A stretch of DNA of 8,560 nucleotides, from NCBI GenBank assembly GCA_937934705.1, contig CALGYY010000260.1:1-8560 (forward strand), in the 5' to 3' direction. This document shows positions 1 to 6,635 of the stretch, piece after piece; position 1 is the first letter of the stretch; every line of letters begins with the position of its first letter. This stretch comes from an uncultured Bacteroidota bacterium. GTDB taxonomy: Bacteria > Bacteroidota > Bacteroidia > Bacteroidales > CAIWKO01. The position numbers and the translations under genes are program-made. The notes under the pieces were generated by a model that worked only from the letters and a program-made list of their open reading frames with translations, was not told where the DNA came from and did not search any database.

Positions 1-55
1 TCAAATCTACCAAGCATTTCAAAGAACTTTTTTGTATTTTTATAGGACACTAATG

Positions 56-104
56 GATAAAAGTAAATAAAAATTCTATGAGATGTATTAAAGTATGAAA
101 AAAA
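56..104 (+). repeat. AT-rich leader of repeat array A
   Basis: This 49-bp AT-rich segment begins GATAAAAGTAAATAAAAATT and ends in a run of seven A. It recurs at 5521-5570 with only one difference, an eighth A in the terminal run. Similarity stops sharply upstream of GATAAAAG in both copies, so this looks like the true left edge of a repeated element. In both places it leads directly into 9-bp GTGACGRAG units. Array C lacks it. The 55 bases before it hold nothing I can recognise. Confidence 0.85.
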
Positions 105-397
105 GTGATGAAAGTGACGAAGGTGACGAAGGTGACGGAGGTGACGGAGGTGACGAAGGTGACGGAGGGGACGGGTGAGGAAGTGAGGAAGTGAGGAAGT
201 GAGAAAGTGAGAAAGTGAGAAAGTGAGGAAGCGAGGGGGCAGTGCAACTGTCTAATATCCAATATCTAATATCCAATTTCCAATACCGATGAACCGAACC
301 CCGATACTCCGTGACCGGGTAACCGGGTAACCGGGTGACCGGGTAACCGGGTGACAAAGTGACGGGGGATGAAGTGATGAAGTGATGGAGTGATGGA
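105..397 (+). repeat. Composite short-tandem-repeat array A, first block
   Basis: This block is a series of tandem word classes. Seven 9-bp units (GTGATGAAA, then GTGACGAAG/GTGACGGAG) occupy 105-167. 8-bp GTGAGGAA/GTGAGAAA units follow at 175-238. A connector CAGTGCAACT leads into 6-7 bp TCTAAT/ATCCAAT/TTCCAAT units at 251-284. The next segment, CCGATGAACCGAACCCCGAT, leads to 8-bp GTGACCGG/GTAACCGG units at 311-350. GTGATGAA/GTGATGGA units close the block at about 374-397. The same classes occur in the same order in arrays B and C. Minus-strand reading frames across it (Pro-Val-Thr-Arg-Ser-Pro-Gly, Ser-Leu-Pro-His-Phe-Leu-Thr types) come from repeat periodicity and are not genes. Confidence 0.95.
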
Positions 398-466
398 GTA
401 TCGATGTGGCTGAGCCCACTGTAAACCCACTGCTCACTGATTGCTGCTTGCTGCTGACTGTGTCAG

Positions 467-485
467 GGCTGAGCCTGTCGAAGCC
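467..485 (+). repeat. Conserved-core hairpin repeat, copy 1
   Basis: The sequence GGCT-GAGCCTGTCGA-AGCC can fold with GGCT pairing AGCC, then two G-A mismatches in tandem, then a G-C pair closing a five-base loop. The core GAGCCTGTCGA is identical to the copy at 511-529 while the flanking four-base stem differs. It resembles the widespread bacterial intergenic repeat family with TTCGACAGGCTCAG on the other strand, recalled from general knowledge and not checked here. Confidence 0.7.
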
Positions 486-510
486 GTGTTGCTAACAAAA
501 AGACGCCGGT

Positions 511-529
511 CCCCGAGCCTGTCGAGGGG
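511..529 (+). repeat. Conserved-core hairpin repeat, copy 2
   Basis: The sequence CCCC-GAGCCTGTCGA-GGGG has the same 11-base core as 467-485, but its outer stem is CCCC/GGGG in place of GGCT/AGCC. The stem changes on both sides keep base pairing. The two copies are 25 bp apart in direct orientation. Confidence 0.7.
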
Positions 530-555
530 CGATGGTGAACGCAGCACGGAAATGA

Positions 556-727
556 GTGACAGAGGTGACGGGGGACGGGTGAGGAAGTGAGGAAGTGATG
601 GTCCACACCGATACTCCGATACTCCGTTACCCCGATACTCAGTGACCGGGTGACGGGTCGAAGGTCAGAAAGTCGAAGGTCGAAAAGTCCAAAGTCCAAA
701 AGTCCAAAGGTCAGAGAGTCAAAAAGT
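556..727 (+). repeat. Composite short-tandem-repeat array A, second block
   Basis: This block starts with GTGAC words and two GTGAGGAA units, passes through the connector GTGATGGTCCAC, then 8-bp CGATACTC/CGTTACCC units and a short GTGACCGG/GTGACGGG run. From about 656 it changes to a class not seen in arrays B or C: 7-10 bp words of the form GTCGAAG, GTCAGAA, GTCCAAA, ending in GTCAAAAAGT. The right end lies 41 bp before the stop codon of the DUF4919-like gene. Confidence 0.9.
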
Positions 728-768
728 TGCACACGCTCTTTTCTTACAAAAATTTTTCAATTTCTTTT

Positions 769-1488
769 TTAATCATCCTCTAATTGCTTGAACTCTTCCG
801 GACTAAACATTTTTTTGACAGCGTGCTCTATTTGAAAGTATAGTTTCTTTTTGTTAACTTCACCAGTCTTTTCATCCTTAACTATTATCTCGAGTATATC
901 AACAAAATTTCCATTTTTGTCATGACCCGATCCCATAATTCCAATTTCACTTCTAAAAAATTTAGTTATAAAGTTTTGTCCGTCAGCTGGACCAAGGCTA
1001 AAAAATGCTGTTTCCGGTGTCAAACCGTTTCCACTTCGATACATTGCCCACATAATCTTTTGAAACTTCCATGAGTAGAAATCAGCACTATCTTTCTTTC
1101 CTAATTTATGAAACGCGAAGGATTTTTCAATTAATGCCTGTTGACTTACAGGAACAAAGTTTAAGAATGAGTCGCACTTTACAATAACGATATTATATTT
1201 CCCTTCATCATTAAGGTCATAAATCTCTCTTTCGGTCTTTAAGTAGTTGTAAGGCTTAAAATAAATGTTGTCAGTGTAGCCAATTAATAAACAAAGTACC
1301 TCATAGTCACTTAGAGTAGTGTCGTTTTTGTTGAAGCGATTTAATAGTTTGTCATAAAATAGATTACTTGACGAATCATTGGTTTGGGATAGAATCTTAT
1401 TATAATCATTATTGTAATTGAATTCAAAGTCTTGCCCGAATGACACAAGTGCCATTGTAATTGTCAAGATTGTCAGAAAAAATTTCAT
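769..1488 (-). CDS. DUF4919-like exported protein
   Basis: The product is a predicted 239-residue exported protein of unknown function. Residues 1-19 form a Sec signal peptide (Lys, then FFLTILTITMALVSFG). The central SGNGLTPETAF (152-162), followed by a variable segment, resembles the SGDG-x-x-ETAF stretch I associate with the Bacteroidota family DUF4919. This is recalled family knowledge and no search was run. A C-terminal part with an EKTGEV-x-x-x-KLYF pattern (206-218) is vaguely like the end of the preceding gene's product. An in-frame ATG 78 bp upstream would give a 265-residue form, but it would place a non-hydrophobic stretch before the signal peptide, so I chose the internal ATG. The ribosome site is weak (AAAAAAAGAA). 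A TAAATTTG match at 1564-1571 could be a -7 element, but no good -33 partner is visible. It is the last gene before array A. Confidence 0.6.
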   Translation of the reverse strand: MKFFLTILTITMALVSFGQDFEFNYNNDYNKILSQTNDSSSNLFYDKLLNRFNKNDTTLSDYEVLCLLIGYTDNIYFKPYNYLKTEREIYDLNDEGKYNIVIVKCDSFLNFVPVSQQALIEKSFAFHKLGKKDSADFYSWKFQKIMWAMYRSGNGLTPETAFFSLGPADGQNFITKFFRSEIGIMGSGHDKNGNFVDILEIIVKDEKTGEVNKKKLYFQIEHAVKKMFSPEEFKQLEDD

Positions 1489-1615
1489 GATTCTTTTTTT
1501 AATGAGTGCTAACGGTTTGGCCGCGAGTCGAAAGTCCGTAGACTCTGCCTGACCAGGTGAACCCAAATTTAAAATTTACAACCTCCTGGTATAAGAGAGT
1601 TGCCGTGAAATAGTC

Positions 1616-2455
1616 TCATTCCTTCCTTATTGTTGATTTTGAATCGGGATTGTCGTTGCCTTTCAGCACCTCCTTTATATCTGACTGAAGCTGAGCGAAA
1701 TCAATTTCTTCGTTATAAGTGTAATCATAAAGGGTTCTGCTTACCTCTCCCTCGGCTGTTTTAACAATTTTGGTTAAAACATAATCGAAACTGATGGCAT
1801 TATTCAGCTTATGAAACATTAAAACGTGAAGCCTGAAAAGTTGCTCTTTGTCAGAGCCATCAGCATTCGTGCTGTAAACGTAGTAAACAATCTTTGTAAA
1901 ACTCTTTGAATTCCTGTCCTTGGGCAAATCTTCAAACCATTCGTAACCCCAGATATTCTTACCTTTCCATCTGAAAAATGAGAAATTAAAATATTCGTTG
2001 ATGCCATCAGGCAGTACTTTATCATAATATGCCTGGTAAAGAATGGCCCTGTGCTTTTGTGCTTCATCGAGCTGACCAAGTCCGAAACAGGAAACAATCA
2101 GGTTTTTATGCATCCAATACGCTCTGGCCGCAAAGTCTTCATCAAACCTCTTCTTCCCTTTCCTGATGAGTTCCAGCGCTTCAAGACCGTATTTCAAGGA
2201 TGCTTCAAATTCTTCATTCATTCTGCACTGTCTTTCCAGTTCGGCAGTCACAGTCGCGTAATTCCAGAGAATGTGATTGTACAGGGAGTTTTTCCTATTG
2301 CATACAGGTTCTATTTCTTTCAGGATGCTGTATGCTTCTATGAGTTTTTCTTCCTGCAACAGATTGTATGCTTCGCTATACCTGGAGGAGATCTCTTTCT
2401 GTCCGAAAACCAAAGCTGCAATCATAACAAGGACCAGTGTCAGGCTTTTTTTCAT
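1616..2455 (-). CDS. Exported TPR-like protein of unknown function
   Basis: The 279-residue product has a clear signal peptide (MKKSLTLVLVMIAALVFG, residues 1-18) and a helical N-terminal half that reads as degenerate tetratricopeptide repeats. These fall around residues 25-50 (YSEAYNLLQEEKLIEAYSIL), 84-100 (EASLKYGLEALELIRKG) and 118-142 (NLIVSCFGLGQLDEAQKH). The second half contains an aromatic segment (FFRWKGKNIWGYEWFEDLP, 160-178) and a mixed strand/helix end (FDYVLTKIVKTAEGEV). TPRs usually mediate protein contacts, here presumably in the periplasm or at the outer membrane. A good Shine-Dalgarno AAGGAG (minus strand, 2472-2467) sits 11 nt before the ATG, the best ribosome site in the window. 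It lies 95 bp after the lipoprotein gene in the same direction and may be co-transcribed. I do not recognise the exact family. Confidence 0.75.
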   Translation of the reverse strand: MKKSLTLVLVMIAALVFGQKEISSRYSEAYNLLQEEKLIEAYSILKEIEPVCNRKNSLYNHILWNYATVTAELERQCRMNEEFEASLKYGLEALELIRKGKKRFDEDFAARAYWMHKNLIVSCFGLGQLDEAQKHRAILYQAYYDKVLPDGINEYFNFSFFRWKGKNIWGYEWFEDLPKDRNSKSFTKIVYYVYSTNADGSDKEQLFRLHVLMFHKLNNAISFDYVLTKIVKTAEGEVSRTLYDYTYNEEIDFAQLQSDIKEVLKGNDNPDSKSTIRKE

Positions 2456-2550
2456 TGTCGGGCGTTCTCCTTTTTTCTAAGTCAAACTTGAGCTATATTA
2501 TTCAATAATTTCAACACTATCAAATGAGTATTAAAATAACAATACGTCCT

Positions 2551-3168
2551 CTATTCCTCTATTTTTAACAAAGTGCATTGTCCGCCATCCACCAGGATTA
2601 ACAATTTATACAGACCCTTTTGCTTAGAAAAGAAATACGACGTACTACTTTCTGTTTTAAATGAAAAATCTCTATGAATAACAAGGTCTTTATTGTCAAT
2701 GGACAAATATACTCTGTACGGATATGACCAGTCCGTTTCAAAGCTCAAACTATCATTACCATTTCTATCTTCATTGTTATACTCCCTGTAGACTCCATTA
2801 ATCAGTTCAAAATCAGGCATAGTAAATATATTGGCGGTATTTCTCGTATAATCAACATATTCTGTCACAGAAAATACATCACAAGAATCCTTAATGACTT
2901 TTACCTCTCCTGGCCAAAAGCCAATTTCAAATATATCGCCGTCAAATTCAATCGAATACCTGAAACTATCAGAGTGGATGTTAACGATTTCGCTTATAAC
3001 CACTGTGTCAATTATTTGACTCCAATCACATTCGACCGAAAATGCAGACTTTGAATCTTTAGTCTGCTCAAAGAATTCTTTGATCAGGTTATAGTTACTC
3101 ACAGAGTTACATGAGGCCAATACCGTAGTTATGATCAGGATACTGATCGACTTAAACAATAACTTCAT
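2551..3168 (-). CDS. Predicted lipoprotein of unknown function
   Basis: The 205-residue product begins with a short positive N-terminus and hydrophobic stretch ending in the lipobox LASC, with Cys20 as the lipidated residue. The residues after it (NSVSNYN) lack the acidic surface-export signature described for some Bacteroidota lipoproteins, so retention on the periplasmic side is more likely; this is inference. The rest is rich in aromatic and acidic residues with alternating beta-strand character (for example IDTVVISEIVNIHSDSFRY and DWSYPYRVYLSID), suggesting a beta-rich fold. No catalytic motif or known domain is evident. Spacing to its upstream neighbour is 87 bp and to the downstream one 95 bp, all on the same strand. 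No clear Shine-Dalgarno is present. Confidence 0.7.
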   Translation of the reverse strand: MKLLFKSISILIITTVLASCNSVSNYNLIKEFFEQTKDSKSAFSVECDWSQIIDTVVISEIVNIHSDSFRYSIEFDGDIFEIGFWPGEVKVIKDSCDVFSVTEYVDYTRNTANIFTMPDFELINGVYREYNNEDRNGNDSLSFETDWSYPYRVYLSIDNKDLVIHRDFSFKTESSTSYFFSKQKGLYKLLILVDGGQCTLLKIEE

Positions 3169-3255
3169 TATGGGATAACGATTTCAAACTTTGCATTGAC
3201 ATTAAAAACAAACGAATTTGGTGATACATACAATCGCTTCACTATGATGCTCCTC

Positions 3256-3808
3256 TCATTTATTCAACTCCTTCTTTGTCTGCCTGTCACCATTAATCAT
3301 CACACTTTTAAGGGATTTACCACGGTCAAAATTCCATTTATCCATATTGTAAGTTAATCCGAAACAACAGTCGCAAGCACAGTAAGTCGCTCCGTAACCG
3401 TAATAAACCAGATTTACAACAGAGTCTTCAACGATTTCAAGGTCACACAGAAATGAATGGCAGCAATTCCCAGAGGTTAATTTCAATTTTCAATGTCGTA
3501 TCTGTCTCTGCTATTGAAACGACTTCGTCTGCTGAAGGCTTTCCGGATTCTTTGCAGTCAGTGCCCGTTACACTTTTTAGCACAATGCCGAAGTTTTTCG
3601 CTTTCTGCTGATTGTGTGTCCATGGTAAAACACTTGTGCCGTAAATGATTTGTCTCAGGTAGGGAGAATCGAAAATAAGTGTATCGGTTCTGTAATTCGG
3701 AATTTCGTCTGAAATATCCATGTTGTAACGTATAAAAACAGTATCGGACTGTCCCCTGGTCAGAGAAGTAATCAGAAGGAAAATATAAATTGCAGATATT
3801 GCTTTCAT
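3256..3808 (-). pseudogene. Frameshifted exported protein with a cysteine-rich C-terminal half
   Basis: Two overlapping minus-strand frames look like one gene of about 183 codons interrupted by a single extra base. The first (3808-3443) begins with a signal peptide MKAISAIYIFLLITSLTRGQS and ends, after DTTLKIEI, in an unconvincing tail NLWELLPFISV. The second (3486-3256) has no ATG and starts abruptly, but encodes protein-like sequence with SGNCCHSFLCDLEIVED, NLVYYGYGATYCACDCCFGL and a polar C-terminus. Removing one T from the T4 run at 3487-3490 joins them as TLKLKLTSGNCCHSF. The cysteine pairs suggest disulfides or a metal site, as fits an exported protein; the function is unknown. The gene starts 20 bp after the stop of the type IX-secreted protein gene, so the two are probably co-transcribed. 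A sequencing or assembly indel is as likely as true decay. Confidence 0.7.
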
Positions 3809-3828
3809 TATCGCGCTGTCGTCCCGGC

Positions 3829-5379
3829 TTATTGCTTTATCAACTTTATTTGAACGGTCCCGTCGTTATTCGTTATATGAACTGTATAAACACCTTGAGG
3901 AAGCAGGCTTAAATCAATTTCAGTTGAATACTCTTGCAGGGATTCTGTTAGCAACATTTGCCCGTGAATGTTAAAGATTGTGATGAACCCCCTGGTATTC
4001 GAATTTTTTGACAGGTTCTCAATTGTAATTCTGCCCTCAGTCGGATTAGGATAAATTACCATATTCGACTTAGCCGTCGAATTTTCGTTAATGGCTTCAA
4101 GGTATCCCACGCAACCATTATCAATTATCAGTGCAAGGTCGCTGATAATAGGTCGCTCGGATACTTGCGTCCCTGCATAAATATTGACAAATGACACCTG
4201 ATCCTTATACACATATACACTCTGAGAATTGTAATGAGCGGGGGAAACGCAATCAATACTGTTTCCTGAATAATCAGTCTTAATCACTCCTATCTGTGGA
4301 TTGGATGATGGTGCTGATTTTAGTCCGATAACAGGCCCATAACCCACTATAAACAAACCACTGTCCGGCGCTTCAATTGCCTCAATAGCATCCAGTAACA
4401 AGTCTTTTGCCCAAACGGGATTGCCAACTGAGTCTATTTTAAGCAGTGTACTGTAATTAATACCTTGATCATTCACAAGGACATAACAATTATCCGAAGT
4501 CGTGTGCATTTTTGGAGCAGCTTGTTCACTATGATAATGCGCCATTATTCCATAGGACTTTGCCCATGAAATATTTCCAACAAAATCGGTTTTCATAATG
4601 ACCAAGCCATAATCGTAATCTGCAATATAAATCAAAATTCCATCATTGGTGATTAGAAGATCACTCCCCTCGCAATAAGAACCAAAAGTTATATAATATT
4701 TTTTTGTCCACAATATATTACCTGCAGAATCCAACTTCATTAAAAAGGCACCACCAAGCAATAAACTGTCAGTCATATACCCTGTCATTAAATAGTCACC
4801 ATTCGGTGTTTCTTTAATTGAATGGGCATGATCAGGAACATTGTAACCAATTAGTATTTCAGACCAAATAATATTTCCCTCTGCATCAAGCTTAACAACA
4901 ACCATATGTGAACTCATTTCAGTGCAGGAATTTGTGCCTCCAATAATTATGAATCCATTATCCGAAGTTTGCTGAACATAGGTTGCAGATTCATCATTAA
5001 AAACATCAATTACGTTAGTCCAGATTGTATCGCCATTTTCATTAAGTTTAACACAGAGAATATCCTTCTTGTATTGACCTACAAGCACATAGCAGGAATC
5101 CCTTGTCGCTATTATATGATTAAAAGAAATAAATAATTCATCTCCGAAATTCTTATCCCAAAGAATATTCCCCAAAGAATCAAGCTTGACAACAAGTCCT
5201 GAATAATCAATCTGCCCTGCAATCATGTACTTTTTATCAAAAGTGTTTACAACAGAGTATGCAACACTTGCTTTTGGCGCATGATCGATCACTTTATTGA
5301 AAGTGACCTGCTGGGCACTTAGTAACTGAGTTAAGTTTATTGCAAAGAAACTTACTGCAACAAGAATGGTCTTTCTCAT
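3829..5379 (-). CDS. Type IX-secreted protein with W-rich beta-repeat domain
   Basis: The 516-residue product has a signal peptide (residues 1-22, ending LLSAQ). A body of about seven repeats of roughly 45-55 residues follows, each centred on K-x-D-x-x-GN-x-x-W. Examples are KLDSLGNILWDK (65-76), KLNENGDTIW (111-120), KLDAEGNIIW (163-172), KLDSAGNILWTK (215-226), KTDFVGNISWAK (263-274), KIDSVGNPVWAK (314-325) and a degenerate KTDYSGN (367-373). Between them lie D-x-G-x-x-x-x-G elements. This pattern fits a beta-propeller-like fold, often annotated only as a T9SS sorting-domain protein. Residues 443-516 are a type A sorting domain: YPNPTEGRITIEN, then IFNIHGQML, then LPQGVYTVHI and a basic end KLIKQ. 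Such proteins cross the outer membrane by the Por/type IX machinery and are anchored or released. It is the first gene of the exported-protein cluster. No strong Shine-Dalgarno is seen. Confidence 0.88.
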   Translation of the reverse strand: MRKTILVAVSFFAINLTQLLSAQQVTFNKVIDHAPKASVAYSVVNTFDKKYMIAGQIDYSGLVVKLDSLGNILWDKNFGDELFISFNHIIATRDSCYVLVGQYKKDILCVKLNENGDTIWTNVIDVFNDESATYVQQTSDNGFIIIGGTNSCTEMSSHMVVVKLDAEGNIIWSEILIGYNVPDHAHSIKETPNGDYLMTGYMTDSLLLGGAFLMKLDSAGNILWTKKYYITFGSYCEGSDLLITNDGILIYIADYDYGLVIMKTDFVGNISWAKSYGIMAHYHSEQAAPKMHTTSDNCYVLVNDQGINYSTLLKIDSVGNPVWAKDLLLDAIEAIEAPDSGLFIVGYGPVIGLKSAPSSNPQIGVIKTDYSGNSIDCVSPAHYNSQSVYVYKDQVSFVNIYAGTQVSERPIISDLALIIDNGCVGYLEAINENSTAKSNMVIYPNPTEGRITIENLSKNSNTRGFITIFNIHGQMLLTESLQEYSTEIDLSLLPQGVYTVHITNNDGTVQIKLIKQ

Positions 5380-5520
5380 GTTTCATGAATTGGATATTAC
5401 GATGCGGGGGAGGATCTGTTCCACCTATCGCACCCCACGCCCGATCTGGTATGCGCACGATTATTTCCTTTCTTGAGGTTCAAAAAACAGAAAAATGATC
5501 CACAATCGGGTTTAGGGTTC

Positions 5521-5570
5521 GATAAAAGTAAATAAAAATTCTATGAGATGTATTAAAGTATGAAAAAAAA
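5521..5570 (+). repeat. AT-rich leader of repeat array B
   Basis: This is the second copy of the leader found at 56-104, identical apart from eight A in the final run where the first copy has seven. It sits 141 bp upstream of the start of the exported-protein cluster. The preceding bases (ending GGGTTTAGGGTTC) are unrelated to those before the first copy. Confidence 0.85.
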
Positions 5571-6034
5571 GTGATGAAAGTGATGAAAGTGACGGAGGTG
5601 ACGGAGGTGACGAAGGTGACGAAGGTGACGGAGGTGACGAAGGTGACGAAGGTGACGGAGGTGACGGGTGACGGGTGACGGGTGACGGGGCACGGGTGAT
5701 GAAGTGAGGAAGTGACGGGGGTAGTGCAACTATCTAATTTCCAATATCTAATATCCAATTTCCAATATCGATGAACCGAACCCCGATACTCAGTGACCGG
5801 GTGACCGGGTGACCGGGTAACCGGGTGACGGGTGACGGGTGATGAAGTGAGGAAGTGAGGAAGTGAGGAAGTGACGGGGGTAGTGCAACTATCTAATATC
5901 CAACATCTAATATCTAATTTCCAATTTCTAATATCCAATTTCCAATACCGATGAACCGAACCCCGATACTCCGATACTCCGTTACCCCGATACTCAGTGA
6001 CCGGGTGACCGGGTAACCGGGTGACCGGGTGAAA
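5571..6034 (+). repeat. Composite short-tandem-repeat array B, two turns of the cycle
   Basis: Ten 9-bp units (GTGATGAAA twice, then GTGACGGAG/GTGACGAAG) occupy 5571-5660, and four 7-bp GTGACGG units follow at 5661-5688. After that the cycle runs twice: GTGATGAA/GTGAGGAA words, connector GGGGGTAGTGCAACT, TCTAAT/ATCCAAT/TTCCAAT words, GATGAACCGAACCCCGATAC, then GTGACCGG/GTAACCGG words. The connector occurs at about 5707-5721 and again at about 5877-5891. The array ends 12 bp before the GNAT stop codon. The 152-codon minus-strand frame across it has the low-complexity repeats expected from 24-bp and 9-bp periodicity and is rejected as a gene. Confidence 0.95.
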
Positions 6035-6039
6035 GAATC

Positions 6040-6054
6040 AGCCGATCAGCGGCT
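6040..6054 (-). terminator. Small stem-loop at the GNAT stop codon
   Basis: AGCCG-ATCAG-CGGCT is a perfect 5-bp stem with a five-base loop containing the stop codon of the acetyltransferase gene. On the transcript strand it is followed by GATTCTTTCACC, which is only moderately U-rich, so it is a weak intrinsic-terminator candidate or a chance hairpin. Confidence 0.25.
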
Positions 6055-6510
6055 TTGCAGATCCCGCAGGTTCTTTTTCAGATAGATCATATCCACCAGT
6101 TGGATGTCGCCGTCGAACATGGGATGATCATAGTGGTCGGTGAAGAAATTCTTCAGCCTGTGCGATTTGGTGAACCCACAGCTTTCGTAAAACGACAGCA
6201 TGGCCGGGGTTTCACCGGTTCCGACCAGCATGGTCGCAAAGGCGCTTCTGTAATAATCAGAAATGAAGCTGATCAATGCCCTTCCGTAGCCCTTAGCCCG
6301 GTATTCCGGATAGGTGGCGATGTTTTTCAACTCGCAGGTCTCGCCGTTCAAAGGCAGCACCACACAAACACTTTTCAGATCCCCGTCATACAAGGCAAAC
6401 ATGTCGCCATCCGACAAATACCTGTCAATCATGTCCTCCTGCTCATCCGCCATCAGCAATAAGTCAAGAAACTGCTTCTTGTTCTCTGTGATTCTTTCTA
6501 CCCTAATCAT
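6046..6510 (-). CDS. GNAT-family N-acetyltransferase
   Basis: The 154-residue product has the length and motifs of a GCN5-related N-acetyltransferase, which moves an acetyl group from acetyl-CoA to an amine. Motif A is clear: a strand ELKNIATYPEY (60-70) runs into R71-AKGYG-R77, the R/Q-x-x-G-x-G/A loop that binds the CoA pyrophosphate. The second conserved region, FYESCGF (107-113), is the usual alpha4-beta7 segment containing the tyrosine that often acts as general acid. The C-terminal FFTDHYDHP and LVDMIYL match single-domain cytosolic GNATs. The substrate cannot be read from sequence. The gene looks more GC-rich than mazEF next to it, hinting at a different origin. It starts 125 bp after the mazF stop, and no clear ribosome site precedes the ATG (TAAAACAGAGAT). 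The stop is 12 bp from array B. Confidence 0.9.
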   Translation of the reverse strand: MIRVERITENKKQFLDLLLMADEQEDMIDRYLSDGDMFALYDGDLKSVCVVLPLNGETCELKNIATYPEYRAKGYGRALISFISDYYRSAFATMLVGTGETPAMLSFYESCGFTKSHRLKNFFTDHYDHPMFDGDIQLVDMIYLKKNLRDLQSR

Positions 6511-6635
6511 ATCTCTGTTTTACGCTCAGGGCGATGATGACACGTTTCCTGGTTTTTTTTCAGGTCATGGCTGAATGAGGCATGCATAAGCACCATTAAG
6601 ATTGTGTTTTCCACTTGCTGTTAGCGTTTCGTGTA

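Larger units (their letters stand above)
398..555. other. Non-coding spacer between the two blocks of array A
   Basis: This stretch separates the two repeat blocks and carries no credible gene. It contains ACTG/CTGCT-rich text (about 418-460, with CCCACTG twice and repeated CTGCT words) and two short hairpin repeats described separately. GGCTGAGCC at 408-416 looks like a partial third copy of the hairpin family. I see no other feature here. Confidence 0.6.

Noticed and set aside
56..397. CRISPR array
   Set aside because: Units are 7-9 bp with no constant repeat of 25-40 bp and no unique spacers; there are no cas genes.
50..732. Several minus-strand reading frames of 60-90 codons across array A
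   Set aside because: They encode only low-complexity repeats created by the 8-bp (24-bp frame) and 9-bp periodicities, start inside the repeats, and lack any domain or ribosome site.
1503..1575. attC-like integron site between the TPR gene and the DUF4919-like gene
   Set aside because: GCTAACGGTTTGG and the GAGTC/GACTC inverted repeat are suggestive, but the GTTRRRY core does not fit exactly, no matching sites flank the other genes, and no integrase is in view.
2051..2491. 146-codon plus-strand frame opposite the TPR gene
   Set aside because: It is antisense to a gene with a signal peptide and a good ribosome site, and its translation shows no domain.
5480..5938. 152-codon minus-strand frame in array B
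   Set aside because: It is pure repeat translation (VTFVTS, HFLTSS and VTRSPG types) and its order of segments simply mirrors the repeat classes.
6055..6462. 135-codon plus-strand frame opposite the GNAT gene
   Set aside because: It is a shadow of the acetyltransferase, which has clear family motifs.
6553..6570. CCTGG-T8-CAGG as a terminator after mazF
   Set aside because: The stem is only about four pairs and the T run is inside the loop, not after the stem.
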